A stretch of DNA of 64,000 nucleotides from Aquatica leii (taxonomy: Eukaryota > Arthropoda > Insecta > Coleoptera > Lampyridae), in contig CM069433.1 of assembly GCA_035610365.1 (NCBI GenBank), forward strand, positions 171,570,882 through 171,634,881, read 5' to 3'. Below the pieces are notes generated by a model, which saw nothing but the letters and a program-made list of their open reading frames with translations, did not search any database and was not told the DNA's origin. Shown one piece after another: positions 60,950-64,000 of the stretch. The position numbers and the translations under genes are program-made. The first letter of the stretch is position 1; the number at the start of each line of letters is the position of its first letter.

Positions 60950-61670
60950 ATGTTAGTTGGCCGATAAGCGATAAAATAAACAATTATTTTAGTTTCTACC
61001 TTATTAAGTTATTATTATTAAATCTACAAATGCATCTAGTAGTCTATAACAATAAATAATTTGACGTTTAATCTTTTATTGGTCAGAATTAATTTTACAA
61101 TGAACGTGTAAGAATTATGCCCAAATATGTTGAAAAAAAAATTCACAAAGAGAAATAGAAAATTTTTTATTATCTAAATCTAAATATGAAATGAAATATG
61201 AAAAAAATATTTTTAAGCGTAATGAATCTTTTCATTATTCCCTGTTAGTTATGAATATGTTTACGCATCTTATATCCTATGCATTATAAGTAAATTATCA
61301 CGGAATGACAAATAACCTTTAATATCAACTAATAAATGCTTGAGAAAAGTACAACATAAACGTGATTTCACATATTTAAAGAAAGTCGGTAGGAAGCAAA
61401 CCATATATTTTCTTGAATTAAATTCGGAGATAAACAACCAACCTTAAAACGTGCTCAAATTTTGGTTATCTTTTTTTTTATGTATTTTATAAGTTTTTAG
61501 ATTTGCAGTTTTATAAAAGTAAAAAACTGTACGACAGAAAAAAACGCCGTGAAAAACAATTTTATTGATAGTTTTATTTTATTTCATATTAACATAAACC
61601 TATACAACAAAAGTAATAACAGTTTCTTCGGATTTGTTGATATAATGGAAACAAAAAAAAATAAAATTTT
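60950..61670. other. AT-rich spacer
   Basis: No recognised feature. The left TIR of the piggyBac element could lie here, but I could not identify it. Confidence 0.35.
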
Positions 61671-61676
61671 TAAAAG

Positions 61677-63412
61677 ATGCCAAAACGATATACATACATA
61701 GGTATGCGCAATATTGAAAATCTAACCAAATTTCACCAAGATGGATTTCGGTGCCAGTATCAAACACAAATTTGTTTTTTCAAAATGAAAATGGATTCTG
61801 TTGTTGTTCCAGGGCCTTCTGGAGTTAAGAAACGCCGTGTACAAGTTAGAAATCCTAAAAAATTAACAGACGAAGAAATGGCGATGTATTTGGAAATGTT
61901 AGATGATAGTTTTGAAGATATTACAAATAATGATGATGATGATAACAACTTGAGTGATAGTAAAAGTGATACAGATATAGACGAAATTGGTAAATCTGAA
62001 ACAGTTACTTTGGACATTACTGCAAATAAAATTATTACTAACAAAATTGTTTGGACCGATCCTCCGTTGCAAAATCGTCAAAATTTTTTATTCCAAGAGC
62101 AAACAGGATTGAAAGAACAGTCAAGAGGAAACACGCGTAGACTATTTCAATTTACTTGTTGACAATTGTTTCTACGATTTAATTGTAGAACAAAGTAACA
62201 ATTACGCCGAGGAGATACGAGAGCAAGAGACTGGGAGACTTTTTTCAGGGAGGAATTACAAGTATTTCTAAGTATCTTTTTTTATAGGGCAACAATAAAA
62301 ATAAATAGAATACAGGACAACTGGAAGAAACATCGCCTGTTTAGCATAACTGTGTCCTGCAGAAAGTGATGTTGTACCTAATGATGGGTTATACAAAATT
62401 AGGCCTATTATTGATTATTTTAATGACAAAATGTTTACAGTCTATTATCTATCAAGAGAGTTATCGTTAGACGAGTCAATGATATCTTGGAGGGGACAAT
62501 TAAATTTTCGTAAGTATTTGCCAGGGAAACGTCATAAATATGGCATCAAATTATACGTGTTAACAAAACCAAATGGCCTTTCATTAAAACAATTAATTTA
62601 TATTGGCGCCAAAGACATGAATAGTAGTTCTGGTCATGCATCTACAGTTGTGCTTCATTCAATAGAGGAAAAGCTAGATATGGGACATGCCTTATACATG
62701 GACAACTTCTACAACAGTCACTCATTAGCAGCGACGCTATTAAAACAAAAAACCTTTTGCATCGAAACAATTAGAGTAAATCTTAAAGACAATTGTGTAG
62801 ATGTTATGAAACAGAAAGTGAGGAAGGGTCAAATAATTGAAAACTGTGATGGGTTGAATGGCGTAAGTATGGCAAAGTGGCATGACAAGCGGGATGTGAC
62901 TTTGATTAGTACTGAATACAGTGTGTGTCTAATAGTATAAAAAAACAAACGTAGAGAGACGAAGATAAATTCTGAAGCCATCATAGCATATAACCAGTAC
63001 GTGTCAGGCGTCGATCGCAAAGATTAAATGTTGGCATATAATGCCTCCGAACGAAAAACTTTGCGGTGGTATAAAAAAACCTTAATACACACAGTGCAAA
63101 CAATTGGATTGAATTTGAGGTTTTTATATAATAAATATTCGGAGAAAAAAAAATTATGATTTTCGCTTGAAAATTATAGAAAGTCTTATACCAGGAAAAA
63201 CAAATATTCTTGCGAAATCCGTGAAACTTACAGAAACTGTTCACTTGCCAACAATGTTGCCAAAAACAAATGGCAACACCCAACGTAAGGACTATGGAAT
63301 TTGCAAAAGTCAAAAAAACATTTGCAAAATGACCAATTATTGCTGTAACAACTGTACCGGGAGTCTAGGACTATGTTTGGAGCATTGCTTCAAAATTTGG
63401 TACAAAAAGTAA
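61677..63412 (+). pseudogene. piggyBac transposase, nearly full length, broken
   Basis: About 578 codons in three successive frames. 61677-62162 is the acidic N-terminus (KKLTDEEMAMYLEMLDDSFE). After a disrupted stretch, 62431-62940 is the core: LSRELSLDESMISWRGQLNF, YLPGKRHKYGIKLYVLTKPN, YIGAKDMN (first Asp region), GHALYMDNFYNSHSLAATLL (second Asp) and KWHDKRDVTLIST. About 62980-63120 reads YVSGVDRKD (third Asp) with a stop where Gln is usual, then RKTLRWYKK. 63290-63412 is the Cys-rich tail (CCNNCTGSLGLCLEHCFKIW). At least two frame changes and one stop make it inactive. It resembles the PGBD4-like group. TTAA-flanked terminal repeats were not found. Confidence 0.85.
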
Positions 63413-63417
63413 TTATT

Positions 63418-63850
63418 TTGACATTAGTTTAGTTTTAGTTGTGTATTTTTTTAATATAAGTCCTAAATATTCAAGTTTTTTATGATATATTGTTATAATC
63501 ATGAAATTTATTGTTGAATATAAATATTATTCTTGCTTTTTTTTCTCTTTCAACAGCAGAAAATATTGACAATAAACTATCACGCACACGGTGCGTGGTT
63601 GGCCTCTGGCAAATTATTCGTGGTACAGTGCCGACCACGATAGGTATGCGTACTCAAGTATTTAATCGCGATTACCTAAAAATCATAACAAAACTGTTTT
63701 GTTGATCATTGTTTGTTAAAATTAATAATATCAATTTGAAAAAGCAGATTGATTTTGCAGTTTCCCTTAATAAACTATACCAGCAGTTAAGATAAATAAC
63801 CAATGTCTGCTAATAAATTATTAAATGCCCATTTATAATTTTAATTTGCT
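63418..63850. other. AT-rich spacer
   Basis: The frame at 63511-63705 (+) is open but unrecognised. Nothing else seen. Confidence 0.35.
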
Positions 63851-63855
63851 GTGTA

Positions 63856-63913
<58 letters not shown>

Positions 63914-64000
63914 TTTTATTGCCGTAAATCCTTCAAGAGAAGACAAAGGCAGTGTCAGATCGAGACACTGATAATTGGTGCGCCTTTACATAAAGCCTTA
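63856..64000 (-). mobile_element. 3' end of a LINE with (ATT)n tail, running out of the window
   Basis: An (AAT)n run of about 19 units at 63856-63913 is followed by ATTTTATTGCCG. On the minus strand this is GGCAATAAAA then (ATT)n, the same terminus as the LINE at 47.13 kb (GGCAATAAATG, (ATT)n). It is therefore probably the 3' end of a related minus-strand LINE whose body lies to the right of the window. Confidence 0.6.

Noticed and set aside
63856-63913. Plain microsatellite
   Set aside because: The adjoining sequence matches the 3' terminus of the 47.1 kb LINE, so the run is better read as a LINE tail.
1-64000. CRISPR arrays, bacterial operons, tRNA or rRNA genes
   Set aside because: No regularly spaced short repeats, no cloverleaf-like sequence and no rRNA-like GC-rich block was seen; the sequence is eukaryotic.

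Overview
The window is a 64 kb stretch of very AT-rich eukaryotic DNA made almost entirely of transposable elements of many kinds and ages. The mix points to an arthropod, most likely an insect: Mutator-like DNA with a FLYWCH zinc finger, Penelope-like GIY-YIG sequence, piggyBac, hAT, Tc1/mariner, Ty3/gypsy LTR elements and LINEs with FP25-type ORF1. The species cannot be named from the sequence. No conserved host protein gene, rRNA, tRNA or CRISPR array was recognised. The only host-gene candidates are a small two-exon minus-strand gene (19.0-19.6 kb) and a heat-shock-type promoter with a leader exon (3.07-3.35 kb).

Layout, left half. 0.3-1.07 kb is a decayed piggyBac transposase. 3.07-3.86 kb holds heat-shock-element arrays, a TATA box, an initiator and a leader exon, followed by a promoterless copy; a third copy with its own TATA and initiator lies at 40.0-40.3 kb. 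4.96-7.82 kb is a hAT transposase pseudogene split by a 1.55 kb solo-LTR-like insert with TSD AGCT. 8.2-10.65 kb is a Mutator-like element with GC-rich terminal inverted repeats. 14.88-15.77 kb is a small TIR element of unknown family. 18.0-18.7 kb has an unrecognised coding remnant next to a hammerhead-ribozyme-like core. 20.2-20.45 kb has a long hairpin that meets the stop codon of an unknown coding fragment. 20.94-21.6 kb is a LINE copy with an inverted 5' part. 23.0-23.24 kb is an inverted repeat of a hammerhead-like, Penelope-type sequence.

Layout, right half. A LINE running from about 26.05 to 32.79 kb on the plus strand was cut by a young Ty3/gypsy element (26.67-31.66 kb, minus) and by a hairpin-rich insert (31.77-32.47 kb). 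Tc1/mariner remnants lie at 34.57-35.09 and 42.66-43.5 kb. Older Ty3/gypsy fossils fill 36.06-38.80 kb. 45.65-49.9 kb is a CR1/Jockey-like LINE carrying a second LINE inside it. 50.37-56.10 kb is a very young LTR element with near-identical 1.03 kb LTRs and TSD AGCG, in which gag and integrase are recognised but no reverse transcriptase. 57.8-59.13 kb holds two Penelope-like GIY-YIG fragments facing away from each other. 60.4-60.8 kb is a hAT dimerisation domain, 61.68-63.41 kb an almost complete but broken piggyBac transposase, and the window ends in another LINE 3' end with an (ATT)n tail.

The elements do not form a functional pathway. What they offer is relative dating: the hAT copy at 5 kb is older than the LTR in it, the LINE at 26-32 kb is older than the gypsy element in it, and the LINE at 45-50 kb is older than the LINE in it. 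The least explained parts are the repeated heat-shock-type promoter and leader, the ribozyme-like cores, the small spliced gene and several orphan coding fragments. The AT-rich stretches between elements gave nothing recognisable by eye.
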